The notes below the pieces were generated by a model. The model made no database searches. It was given only the letters and a program-made list of their open reading frames with translations, and was not told where the DNA came from. The position numbers were made by a program, and so were the translations under genes. Below, one piece after another: positions 1 to 6,008 of a stretch of DNA of 6,293 nt. The DNA comes from an uncultured bacterium (GTDB lineage: Bacteria > Actinomycetota > Thermoleophilia > BMS3ABIN01): NCBI GenBank assembly GCA_913009925.1, contig CAJVWY010000072.1:1-6293 (forward strand), in the 5' to 3' direction. The first letter of the stretch is position 1, and each line of letters begins with the position of its first letter.

Positions 1-638
1 TTCATCTCCCGCTCCTTGGCCATCTCGCCCACGGCGCTGTAAAGCTTCGGACTGACCGTATAGGTCGCGTGGGGGAAGATGCCCACCTCGATCAGCCTGC
101 CGGCCTGCTCCACCAGCCGGTCCAGCCTGGCAGACAGGCGGGCAAGGGTCTCACCCAGCTGGTGGTCATCGATGCCCAGCACCTCCTGGTAGACCCTGGA
201 CCTCAGCCCCGTCTTCTGGATGGCGTCGAAACTGGCCCCGGAGGACATCGCCTCGCCCAGGGTGGTGATGCCGGAGGCTATGCATTCAGCGGCGCCCAGT
301 TCGGAGCTGGCGACATAATCCTCGTAACCGATCTTCCTTTTCAGGTCGATGAGGTCCAGTATCCAGTTACCGAAGCTGCGGTTATCAAGCAGCCCCCGGA
401 AAACTGCGTATTCCAGGTGGCAGTGACAGTTTACGAAGCCCGGCAGGAGGATGGTATGGTGAAAATTGGTAACCTCGGCCTCCGGGAATTCAGCCGATAT
501 GGCTGCCCGGGTACCCACGGCCTTGATGCTTTCTCCCGCCACCGCCACGGCGCCGTCCTGTATGGGACCGGAAACGATGGGGAGGACCCAGTCTGCCTGG
601 TAGACCCTGATCTTGTCCGTTTCGGCACTGGCCGCCAT
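1..638 (-). CDS. Amidohydrolase, nucleoside/aminofutalosine deaminase-like (N-terminal part, cut by window edge)
   Basis: The minus-strand frame opens with ATG at 638 and stays open to the window edge, giving 212 codons with no stop, so the C-terminal half is missing. Residues 10-65 form the small beta domain typical of amidohydrolases. The sequence LPGFVNCHCHLE (residues 65-76) carries the first metal-binding HxH pair, H72 and H74, followed by E76. FPHATYTVS (188-196) matches the PHAPYT-type loop whose histidine (H190 here) contacts substrate in S-adenosylhomocysteine/methylthioadenosine deaminases. The third metal histidine and the catalytic Glu and Asp would lie beyond the edge. The family removes amino groups from adenosine-like compounds or related heterocycles in the cytoplasm. 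HLE after the metal pair and the RGLL...F..WI stretch (81-93) remind me of putative aminofutalosine deaminases of menaquinone synthesis rather than classical MtaD, but this is inference. A clean AGGAGG site 8 nt upstream supports the start. It is transcribed divergently from the envelope operon. Confidence 0.9.
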   Translation of the reverse strand, partial: MAASAETDKIRVYQADWVLPIVSGPIQDGAVAVAGESIKAVGTRAAISAEFPEAEVTNFHHTILLPGFVNCHCHLEYAVFRGLLDNRSFGNWILDLIDLKRKIGYEDYVASSELGAAECIASGITTLGEAMSSGASFDAIQKTGLRSRVYQEVLGIDDHQLGETLARLSARLDRLVEQAGRLIEVGIFPHATYTVSPKLYSAVGEMAKEREM

Positions 639-646
639 CAGTCAAG

Positions 647-652
647 CCTCCT
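647..652 (-). promoter_or_regulatory. Ribosome binding site of the amidohydrolase
   Basis: On the minus strand this reads AGGAGG, a full Shine-Dalgarno match, 8 nt before the ATG at 638. It is the best ribosome binding site in the window and fixes that start. Confidence 0.8.
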
Positions 653-709
653 GTGTTTTCATGCCGGCTTCGACAACGAGCCGTTGAATAAATGCTGCCG
701 ACCTGCGTA

Positions 710-738
710 AGTATATGGGACTGGAGGAAAAGTGCAAA
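710..738 (-). promoter_or_regulatory. Candidate sigma70-type promoter for the amidohydrolase
   Basis: Reading leftward, TTTGCA (738-733, 4 of 6 matches to TTGACA) is followed after 17 nt by TATACT (715-710, 5 of 6 matches to TATAAT). A run of six A on the minus strand (748-743) lies just upstream of the -35 box and could act as an UP-like element. Transcription would begin near 703, giving a leader of about 65 nt before the ATG at 638. The stretch is the most AT-rich part of the window. No start site has been measured, so this is a sequence-match prediction. Confidence 0.5.
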
Positions 739-760
739 ACCATTTTTTCATGCAGGCTGC

Positions 761-789
761 TTGAGCCTCGCCATCTCTTTCTATAGGAT
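761..789 (+). promoter_or_regulatory. Weak candidate promoter for the GT-C/MctB/deacetylase operon
   Basis: TTGAGC (761-766) and TAGGAT (784-789) are separated by 17 nt; each matches 4 of 6 bases of the sigma70 consensus. Transcription would start near 796 and leave a leader of about 70 nt before the ATG at 867. The spacing is ideal but the boxes are mediocre, so an alternative sigma factor or an activator is equally possible. Confidence 0.3.
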
Positions 790-866
790 ATGGCGGTTGG
801 CATGATAATCCTTCCCGGCAGCCCCGCCCGCTGCTTTCCATCGCCAGGATAATCCGCCCTGAACCG

Positions 867-2609
867 ATGAGACACGCTATAATCGAAATCCGAAGAAAAA
901 CCATCGGCCTCTGGCGCGCAGCCCAGGCCAACCCGGTAAAGGCCTTGACCCTTATCGGCGCCGTGAGCCTGCTTGCCTATGTGGTGTTCGCCCTGTTGCC
1001 CCTGGCCCTGCCGGAGACGGACCGTTCCCATTTTCCCCCCTATCTGGCGCTGCCTGAGGGCGATTTCTCATTGTCCAATTATTATTTACTCTACGTCTTT
1101 CTCTTGGGTACGGCCTTTACCATCTTCGGGCTCTATCTCGCCGGCCTCGGCGTGGCCGGCGCCGGCGGTGGCTCCCACAACGCCGGCCGTACCGGCAGGC
1201 CGCTGGGTCCGCGCCCGGATTCCGGCAGGATACTGACCGTCATCGCCGCCTTCGCCGTACTGTTTCACCTGGTCATGCTGGTGGTGCCGACCCTGCTCTC
1301 CACCGACATCTTCGACTATATCCGCCACGCGCGCATACTTGCCATCTACGGCGAGAACCCTCTCATCATACCGGCCACATATTTCCCCCAGGACCCCTTC
1401 TACAACATGGGCGGCTGGGTGGGTACGGGCTCGGTATACGGCCCCCTGCATATTTACGTGACCAGCGCCATCGCCTGGATCGCCGGTGACGGCTTTTCGG
1501 TCAACTTCTTCCTTTTCCGGGGCTTCTTCGTTTCCATGAACCTGGTTAACCTGTACCTCATCTGGAGGATCGCGGCGCGGATTAAACCGGGCCTGGAACG
1601 AAAGGCGTTGCTGTTCTTCGGCTGGAACCCCTTCATACTCATATTGGTGGTGTCCAACGCCCACAACGATATCCTCATGCTCACCATGGTGCTGGCGGGA
1701 TTCCTGCAATACCTTAACCGCCGCGTGTTGCTGGGAGCCCTGTTCATCACCATGGCGATCCTGGTCAAGTTCATCGCCCTGCCCATTTTATTCATCTACA
1801 TAGCCCTGGCGCTGCGGCAGAACCGTACCCTGGTCCGGCGCCTGGCCATCGCCGGCGGCTCCCTGTTGATATTCGCGGTGGTGACCTTCCTGAGTTACCT
1901 GCCCCTGTGGGCCGGCAGGGAAACCTTCAAATCCATGATGACGGTGGGCCGGAAGGCCAATTTCACCTTGCCGGGGCTGCTCCGGGACCTGGTGGCCGGC
2001 CATTTTCAGCTGCAGCTTTCCAACACCCTCATCCAGCTGACTTTCACGGCTCTTCTGGGGGGATACATCATCTGGCATATCCGCGGCGTCAGCAGCTTCC
2101 GCGGCCTGATCTCCGCCTCGGCGGGAATCGCTTTTCTTACCCCCTTCGCCCTTTTCTGGTTCCAGCCCTGGTATCTCACCATGGCCCTGGGGCTGGTCGC
2201 CCTGAGGCCCTGGCGGCTCCTGTACCAGGTTTCGCTGGCCTTCTCCTTCAGCGTCATATTCTTCGACAGTTTCTGGTGGCACACCCCATTCTCCATGGAC
2301 ATCCAGAAGCCCCTGCGGGTCCTGGCCGTCTTCGGACCGCCCATTTTGTTCTTGCTCATCATGAAGGCGCGGGATATCCTTCCATCCGTATGGAAAAGAA
2401 CGGTGCGGTGGTCCCTGGCCGGTGCCGGCGGCGGCCGGGCCGGTGCGCCCGTGATCACCGACCCTTCGCGGTCACGGATGGCAATCGAGGTCGCCGCCCT
2501 GGCGGCGGCGGCGCTGGTACCGATGGCGGCCGTCATTTCCACATCGCCACAGTTACGCTCTTTTGTCAACCTGGTGGTGGTTAGACTGCAACTGCTGATC
2601 AACATCTGA
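867..2609 (+). CDS. Polytopic GT-C glycosyltransferase (MptA/GT87-like, polyprenyl-phosphate-sugar dependent)
   Basis: A 580-residue membrane protein with about a dozen hydrophobic segments (for example 26-48, 71-95, 121-144, 247-263, 268-281, 286-312, 325-345, 415-445, 455-467, 485-499, 540-560). The first outer loop holds STDIFDYIRHAR (145-156), with D147 and D150 as candidate catalytic or donor-binding acids, then GENPLI (162-167) and YGPLHIYV (191-198). Later come GWNPFIL (252-258), NAHND (264-268), a membrane-embedded K301-F302, and WFQPWYL (431-437). This order resembles actinobacterial alpha-mannosyltransferases of the MptA/MptB type and other GT87-like enzymes, which move a sugar from a polyprenyl-phosphate donor to an acceptor outside the membrane. 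Acceptor and sugar cannot be read from sequence. Gly-rich loops at 95-120 and 516-536 look like variable linkers, and the last hydrophobic segment follows the second one. The ATG at 867 is the first usual start after an in-frame stop at 762-764; its ribosome binding site is weak (AGGAT at 846-850, rather distant). First gene of a three-gene operon. Confidence 0.85.
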   Translation: MRHAIIEIRRKTIGLWRAAQANPVKALTLIGAVSLLAYVVFALLPLALPETDRSHFPPYLALPEGDFSLSNYYLLYVFLLGTAFTIFGLYLAGLGVAGAGGGSHNAGRTGRPLGPRPDSGRILTVIAAFAVLFHLVMLVVPTLLSTDIFDYIRHARILAIYGENPLIIPATYFPQDPFYNMGGWVGTGSVYGPLHIYVTSAIAWIAGDGFSVNFFLFRGFFVSMNLVNLYLIWRIAARIKPGLERKALLFFGWNPFILILVVSNAHNDILMLTMVLAGFLQYLNRRVLLGALFITMAILVKFIALPILFIYIALALRQNRTLVRRLAIAGGSLLIFAVVTFLSYLPLWAGRETFKSMMTVGRKANFTLPGLLRDLVAGHFQLQLSNTLIQLTFTALLGGYIIWHIRGVSSFRGLISASAGIAFLTPFALFWFQPWYLTMALGLVALRPWRLLYQVSLAFSFSVIFFDSFWWHTPFSMDIQKPLRVLAVFGPPILFLLIMKARDILPSVWKRTVRWSLAGAGGGRAGAPVITDPSRSRMAIEVAALAAAALVPMAAVISTSPQLRSFVNLVVVRLQLLINI

Positions 2610-2610
2610 G

Positions 2611-3501
2611 ATGCTTACCTGGCGCTATCATCTGATGACGCTGGTGGCTATCTTCCTGGCCCTCGGCCTGGGGATGCTGGTCGGTATCAGCCTCTCCGAC
2701 AGCGGCGTGGTCGAGACCGGGCGCGCCGGCCTGGTGGATGACATCCAGCGCGACCTTGACTCGCTCAGGAGCCGGAACAGCTTCCTGGAACGGGAGCGGG
2801 CCGTGAACAGCCGCTACCAGGACGATACCTTCCCCTTTATCGTCGGCGGTCACCTGCAGGGGCAGAAGATAGCCCTGGTGGCGTCATCGGATGTCAGCGA
2901 CAGCACCCTGCGTGACATCAATTCCGCGTTAAACAGCGCCGGTGGTCAGGTCGTATCGACGACGATCCTCGATCCGCGCTTCGATTCAGACGCCGCGGTG
3001 GCGAAGATCCGCAAAGACCTGAAGGCCGACTCCACCTACGCCGGCCTGGACGAATCATCGCTGGTGCCGGTACTGGGACAGCAGCTGGCGGTGGCCATCG
3101 GCATGGGCGGCGGCGCCACCCTGCTCAATACCCTGCAGGGCACCCTGGTCGAATCGACCGGCGGCAGCTTCGACATACCGGTAAACTCGGTGCTGTTGCT
3201 GAATCGCGCCGACGACCGGCAGTCCCCCCTTTATTCAGACCTGGAGAAGCATCTGCTGCTCAACCTGGGCAACCTGGGCGTGATGCCGGTGGGAGCGGAA
3301 CCGGCCGATGCCCCCATATCGGAGATACCGATGTTCATCAGTATCAGCGTGTCCTCGGTGGACAATGTCGATACCCGCATCGGGCAGGTGTCCGCTGTCT
3401 ATGTCCTCGGAGGTGAAAAAGGTTCGTTCGGAGTAAAAACAACTGCGGATCTTCTGATTCCCATATTGCGGGAAACAGCCCCGGGAGCACCGTCAGCTTG
3501 A
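2611..3501 (+). CDS. MctB/SteB (DUF3186) family membrane-anchored coiled-coil envelope protein
   Basis: The 296-residue product has the family layout: a short WRYHL head (4-8), one membrane segment (about 9-28), a charged heptad-like coiled coil (about 37-70), and an alpha/beta domain (about 85-290). The C-terminal hallmark VDNVDTRIGQV (250-260) with VYVLGG (263-268) and FGVKTTADLLIP (273-284) is clear. The relative Rv1698 was named MctB for copper export, while its corynebacterial homologue SteB is linked to SteA and to control of RipA-dependent cell separation. This copy has no cysteine and no CxxC or Met-rich metal motif, so I favour a division or cell-wall role over copper transport. Topology predicts a short cytoplasmic head and an extracytoplasmic body. 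The ATG follows the upstream stop after one base (TGAGATG) with no clear Shine-Dalgarno site, and an in-frame stop at 2596-2598 excludes an earlier start, pointing to translational coupling. No SteA gene is visible in the window. Confidence 0.88.
   Translation: MLTWRYHLMTLVAIFLALGLGMLVGISLSDSGVVETGRAGLVDDIQRDLDSLRSRNSFLERERAVNSRYQDDTFPFIVGGHLQGQKIALVASSDVSDSTLRDINSALNSAGGQVVSTTILDPRFDSDAAVAKIRKDLKADSTYAGLDESSLVPVLGQQLAVAIGMGGGATLLNTLQGTLVESTGGSFDIPVNSVLLLNRADDRQSPLYSDLEKHLLLNLGNLGVMPVGAEPADAPISEIPMFISISVSSVDNVDTRIGQVSAVYVLGGEKGSFGVKTTADLLIPILRETAPGAPSA
3498..3501 (+). promoter_or_regulatory. TTGA stop/start overlap coupling the MctB-like gene and the deacetylase
   Basis: The TGA of the MctB/SteB-like gene (3499-3501) overlaps the TTG start of the deacetylase (3498-3500). 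GGGAG at 3483-3487 can serve as ribosome binding site. The arrangement suggests that the deacetylase is translated by ribosomes finishing the upstream gene. Confidence 0.6.
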
Positions 3502-4379
3502 GCGGCGCCAGCAAGATCGTGGCACCCCTGCTTGCCGTCCTCATGACGGCATTGGGGGTCTGCGCCCTTTCCGCATGCCGGGAGAGTACGGTTTCCGGCC
3601 AGGAGATGACGGTTGAACACGGCGCCGCTATAAGGGAGGAACCGGCGGCGCCTTTAAGGGGGTTCCAGGAGCTGGCTTTCCCCCCGTCACCCTCCGGCAC
3701 TCCGGTTCTCGTCAAGGTCCCGGTGCTTATGTACCATCACGTCGGCGAACCGCCGCCCGGCGCCGACCAACTCCGCAGGGAGCTCACCGTTCCCGCCCAG
3801 GCCTTTGAACAACAGATGGCCTATCTGGCGCAGACCGGCTACAATCCCATCTCCCAGACCCAGCTGTTCAAGGCTCTGTATTACGGCCAGCCGCTGCCGC
3901 CGAAGCCGGTGATGCTCACCTTTGACGACGGTTATCAGGACAGCTACTTTATAGCAGCGCCGATACTCGCAGCATATTCCTTCCCGGCGACGTTCTACAT
4001 TCTCACCGGCATGGTGGGCGACGCGGGCTACATGGACTGGCGGCAGATAATAGAGCTGGACCAGCGGGGCATGGATATCGGCTCCCACACCATCTCCCAT
4101 AAAGACCTTACCCTGGTTTCGCCCGGGGAGCGCCGGCGCCAGCTGTTTGATTCGGCAACCGTGCTTTACCAAAAGCTGGGTCACCCGGTCTACTGGTTCT
4201 GTTACCCTTCCGGCAAATACAGCGAGGCGGTGGAGACGCTGGCATATAAGACGGGATACCTGCTGGCCGTTACCACCGACCCTGGAGAACAACAGTCCAG
4301 CCATGACCCCTATGCGATCAAGCGGTACCGCATGGAGGCCGACACCAGCATGGACGAATTCACCAGGCTGGTCCAGTAG
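3498..4379 (+). CDS. Lipoprotein polysaccharide deacetylase (NodB/PgaB-like, CE4)
   Basis: A 293-residue secreted lipoprotein. The signal peptide (1-26) ends in the lipobox LSAC with lipidated C27, followed by a linker rich in Pro, Ala and Glu (28-70). The CE4 domain starts with VPVLMYHHVGE (74-84). TFDDG (141-145) supplies the catalytic base D143 and metal ligand D144; SHTISH (196-201) supplies metal ligands H197 and H201; CYPSGKYSE (235-243) is the third motif in the form seen in PgaB/IcaB-type enzymes. The chain ends at LVQ without the usual late Leu-x-x-His motif of chitin and peptidoglycan deacetylases, again as in PgaB-like members. It should remove acetyl groups from an extracellular glycan or peptidoglycan in a metal-dependent way; the substrate is unknown. 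The start is TTG at 3498, whose last two bases belong to the TGA stop of the preceding gene, with GGGAG 10 nt upstream; this start gives a complete signal peptide. Last gene of the operon. Confidence 0.9.
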   Translation: MSGASKIVAPLLAVLMTALGVCALSACRESTVSGQEMTVEHGAAIREEPAAPLRGFQELAFPPSPSGTPVLVKVPVLMYHHVGEPPPGADQLRRELTVPAQAFEQQMAYLAQTGYNPISQTQLFKALYYGQPLPPKPVMLTFDDGYQDSYFIAAPILAAYSFPATFYILTGMVGDAGYMDWRQIIELDQRGMDIGSHTISHKDLTLVSPGERRRQLFDSATVLYQKLGHPVYWFCYPSGKYSEAVETLAYKTGYLLAVTTDPGEQQSSHDPYAIKRYRMEADTSMDEFTRLVQ

Positions 4380-4385
4380 GGGCGG

Positions 4386-5204
4386 TTACTCCCGAGGGGT
4401 TGTGGCCCGCAGTTCCCGTATGCGGCGATTGATGAGAAACAGGTCTCTGATCATGCGCGCCGGGTCCGTGGTGAGGTTGATCTGGCTGTCGGACGAATCC
4501 ACCTGCAGGCAGACGGGCATCTCGATGACGCTGTATCCGAACAGACGCGCCAGCGCCAGCACCTCCACGTCGAAGGCGAAACCGTTGATGGTGCAGTTGA
4601 GGAAGATATCATGGGCCGCCTGCGAGCGAAAGCCCTTGAAGCCGCATTGCGTATCGGTAAAACCTGAAAGCGCCAGCTTGCGCACGATGGTCTTGAACAC
4701 GGGGCCGGTGAGCTGACGCAGTTTGGTGGGTGAGACTTTTATACAGGAGTCCGGCAGGTTCCGCGATCCCACCGCGATATCGTATTCTTCCAGAGCGGCG
4801 ACACACTGATCGATTGTCTCCACGGGATAGGCCAGGTCGGCATCGGTGAAGATGATCCGCTCCCCGTGTGCCGCGAGTACCCCCTTGCGTACGGCTGCGC
4901 CCTTGCCCTGGTTCCGCTTTTCCCTTATCAGCCGTACCTCCCTGGCCTCTCTGAGCTTTTCCCGGACCAGTTCCGGCCCGCCATCGCGGCTACCGTCATC
5001 GGAGATGATGATCTCAAAATTCTTTTTTCTCTTTTTAAGAAAATTGGCGACGAGGTTGACCGTGTTGACGATTCGCTCTTCTTCGTTATAGACCGGGATG
5101 ACTACAGACAGGTCCACAGCCGCGTCCGGCTGCGGCTCCTTCACCATCCCTGCGGCATCTGCGTCTTTTCCTCGCTCGGCTGTTCGAGGGGCGTGAATCA
5201 TCAT
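4386..5204 (-). CDS. Family 2 glycosyltransferase, polyprenyl/dolichyl-phosphate glucose (or mannose) synthase-like
   Basis: A 272-residue GT-A enzyme of the DPG/DPM synthase group. DLSVVIPVYNEEERI (31-45) and IIISDDGSRDG (65-75) form the nucleotide-sugar binding start; RNQGKGAAVRKG (97-108) follows; FTDADLAYP (119-127) holds the metal-binding DxD (D121, D123); VGSRN (145-149) and TDTQCGFKGF (183-192) are hallmarks of Alg5-like dolichyl-phosphate glucosyltransferases. There are no C-terminal membrane helices, so it probably acts at the inner membrane face, moving a sugar from a nucleotide donor to polyprenyl phosphate. The sugar is not decided by these motifs. The first 30 residues are a charged extension of no recognised function. 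The ATG at 5204 overlaps the tatC stop as ATGA and has GGAGAG 8 nt upstream, which supports this start over M2 and M20. It may supply a lipid-linked donor for the GT-C enzyme of the convergent operon (inference). Confidence 0.88.
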   Translation of the reverse strand: MMIHAPRTAERGKDADAAGMVKEPQPDAAVDLSVVIPVYNEEERIVNTVNLVANFLKKRKKNFEIIISDDGSRDGGPELVREKLREAREVRLIREKRNQGKGAAVRKGVLAAHGERIIFTDADLAYPVETIDQCVAALEEYDIAVGSRNLPDSCIKVSPTKLRQLTGPVFKTIVRKLALSGFTDTQCGFKGFRSQAAHDIFLNCTINGFAFDVEVLALARLFGYSVIEMPVCLQVDSSDSQINLTTDPARMIRDLFLINRRIRELRATTPRE

Positions 5205-5218
5205 CCCGTTGTCTCTCC
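5201..5218 (-). promoter_or_regulatory. ATGA overlap and ribosome binding site joining tatC to the family 2 glycosyltransferase
   Basis: On the minus strand GGAGAG (5218-5213) lies inside the end of tatC, 8 nt before ATG at 5204, and the tatC TGA (5203-5201) overlaps that ATG. The two genes are therefore co-transcribed and probably translationally coupled. Confidence 0.7.
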
Positions 5219-5977
5219 GATGTCGGGGGTATCATCCACCATCTCCGTGGCGTCTTTCTTGCTTTTGCGCTTCTGCACCAGCTTGCTGAGCTGGATGCTG
5301 ATCTCGTAAAGCACGTAGAAGGGCAGCACCATCGCCAGCATGGAGAAGATGTCCGGAGGGGTCAGGACGGCGCTGACCACACATCCCAGAAGGATCGAAT
5401 ATTTCCGGTACTTGGCCAGAGAGCGCGCGTCAACCACGCCCAGACGCGTCAGCGTCAGAATCATGGCCGGCGTTTCGAACATGATGCCGAATCCCAGCAG
5501 AAACAGCGCCACGAAGGAGAAATATTTTACGGCCTGTACCTGCTGATTGAAGTAGTCGCCCCCGTAGGTGAGCAAAAAGCCGAGGACCCGGGGGAGTACG
5601 AAGATCCAGGCGAAGGCCACCCCCATAAAGAACAGGATAGAGGTGCTGATGGTGGCGACGATCACCAGTTTCTTCTCTTTGTTTTTCAGCCCCGGCGACA
5701 CAAAGGCCCAGATCTGGTAAATGAGCACCGGCGAGGAGAGGATCAGGCCGCAATAGGCCGACACCTTGAACACGGTCATGAAGGCTTCGGTGGGGCCCAG
5801 GGTGATCAGGGTCTTGCCGTCCAGGGGGGCCACCAGCAGTTCCAGCAGATAGCCACGAAAGGCAAAGCAGATGCCAAAGCCCACCAGGAATGCGATCAGG
5901 GAGACTATGATTCTGGTACGTAGTTCGTCCAGATGCTCTATCAGAGACATCTCGACTTCGTGGGGTGACTTGGACAC
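5201..5977 (-). CDS. tatC: Sec-independent protein translocase subunit TatC
   Basis: The 258-residue product has six hydrophobic segments (about 23-40, 72-90, 106-128, 150-168, 194-209, 212-230), the normal TatC plan. HLDELRTRI (15-23) is the conserved N-terminal motif that takes part in binding twin-arginine signals. GPTEAF (61-66), F92 and E101 in FVSPGLKNKE correspond to the signal-binding loop, FETP (167-170) carries the conserved membrane Glu E168, and LTPPD (205-209) precedes the last helix. TatC recognises twin-arginine precursors and recruits TatA to move folded proteins across the membrane. The charged C-terminal tail (232-258) is variable in the family. The frame starts with GTG at 5977, which has only a weak close AGGG; the ATG at 5950 (residue 10) would also give a full-length TatC, so the start is uncertain. 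It sits 31 bp after tatA. Confidence 0.96.
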   Translation of the reverse strand: MSKSPHEVEMSLIEHLDELRTRIIVSLIAFLVGFGICFAFRGYLLELLVAPLDGKTLITLGPTEAFMTVFKVSAYCGLILSSPVLIYQIWAFVSPGLKNKEKKLVIVATISTSILFFMGVAFAWIFVLPRVLGFLLTYGGDYFNQQVQAVKYFSFVALFLLGFGIMFETPAMILTLTRLGVVDARSLAKYRKYSILLGCVVSAVLTPPDIFSMLAMVLPFYVLYEISIQLSKLVQKRKSKKDATEMVDDTPDIGETTG

Positions 5978-6008
5978 CGCCCTGGGAAGCTAACGCCGCG
6001 GCCGCTGG

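Larger units (their letters stand above)
639..866. other. Divergent intergenic region (228 bp)
   Basis: This is the only sizeable non-coding stretch. It separates the leftward amidohydrolase from the rightward envelope operon and must hold both promoters. It contains a good leftward -35/-10 pair, a weaker rightward pair, a T6 tract at 743-748, an 8-bp direct repeat GATAATCC at 804-811 and 848-855, and a 6-bp hairpin centred at about 826. I see no riboswitch consensus, tRNA or convincing small gene in it. Confidence 0.7.

Noticed and set aside
185..609. A 14-bp direct repeat, CCTGGTAGACCCTG, at 185-198 and 596-609
   Set aside because: Both copies encode RVYQ in the same frame of the amidohydrolase (residues 11-14 and 148-151); this is best explained as chance identity of codons in a biased genome, not a mobile or regulatory repeat.
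69..710. A 213-codon plus-strand open frame
   Set aside because: It lies antisense to the amidohydrolase, whose minus-strand translation shows clear family motifs; the plus-strand product is low-complexity Gly/Pro/Gln-rich and matches no fold I know.
817..835. Small hairpin (GCAGC, 7-nt loop, GCTGC) in the leader of the GT-C gene, considered as terminator or attenuator
   Set aside because: The stem has only 5-6 pairs and is followed by just three T; there is no competing antiterminator or leader peptide, so it is not supported as a regulatory element.
1086..1709. Long minus-strand open frames opposite the GT-C gene (also 1788-2282 and 2006-2605)
   Set aside because: The products are hydrophilic mirror images of membrane segments, typical of the antisense strand of GC-rich coding DNA, and the plus strand encodes a coherent membrane enzyme.
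3687..4304. A 205-codon minus-strand open frame opposite the deacetylase
   Set aside because: The plus strand holds all the CE4 motifs; the minus product has no recognisable domain and is an antisense shadow.
4362..4394. Possible terminator between the convergent operons
   Set aside because: ACCAGGCTGGT at 4362-4372 is symmetric but leaves a one-base loop, and GGGG/CTCC at about 4379-4393 gives only four pairs; neither is followed by a T-run on either strand.
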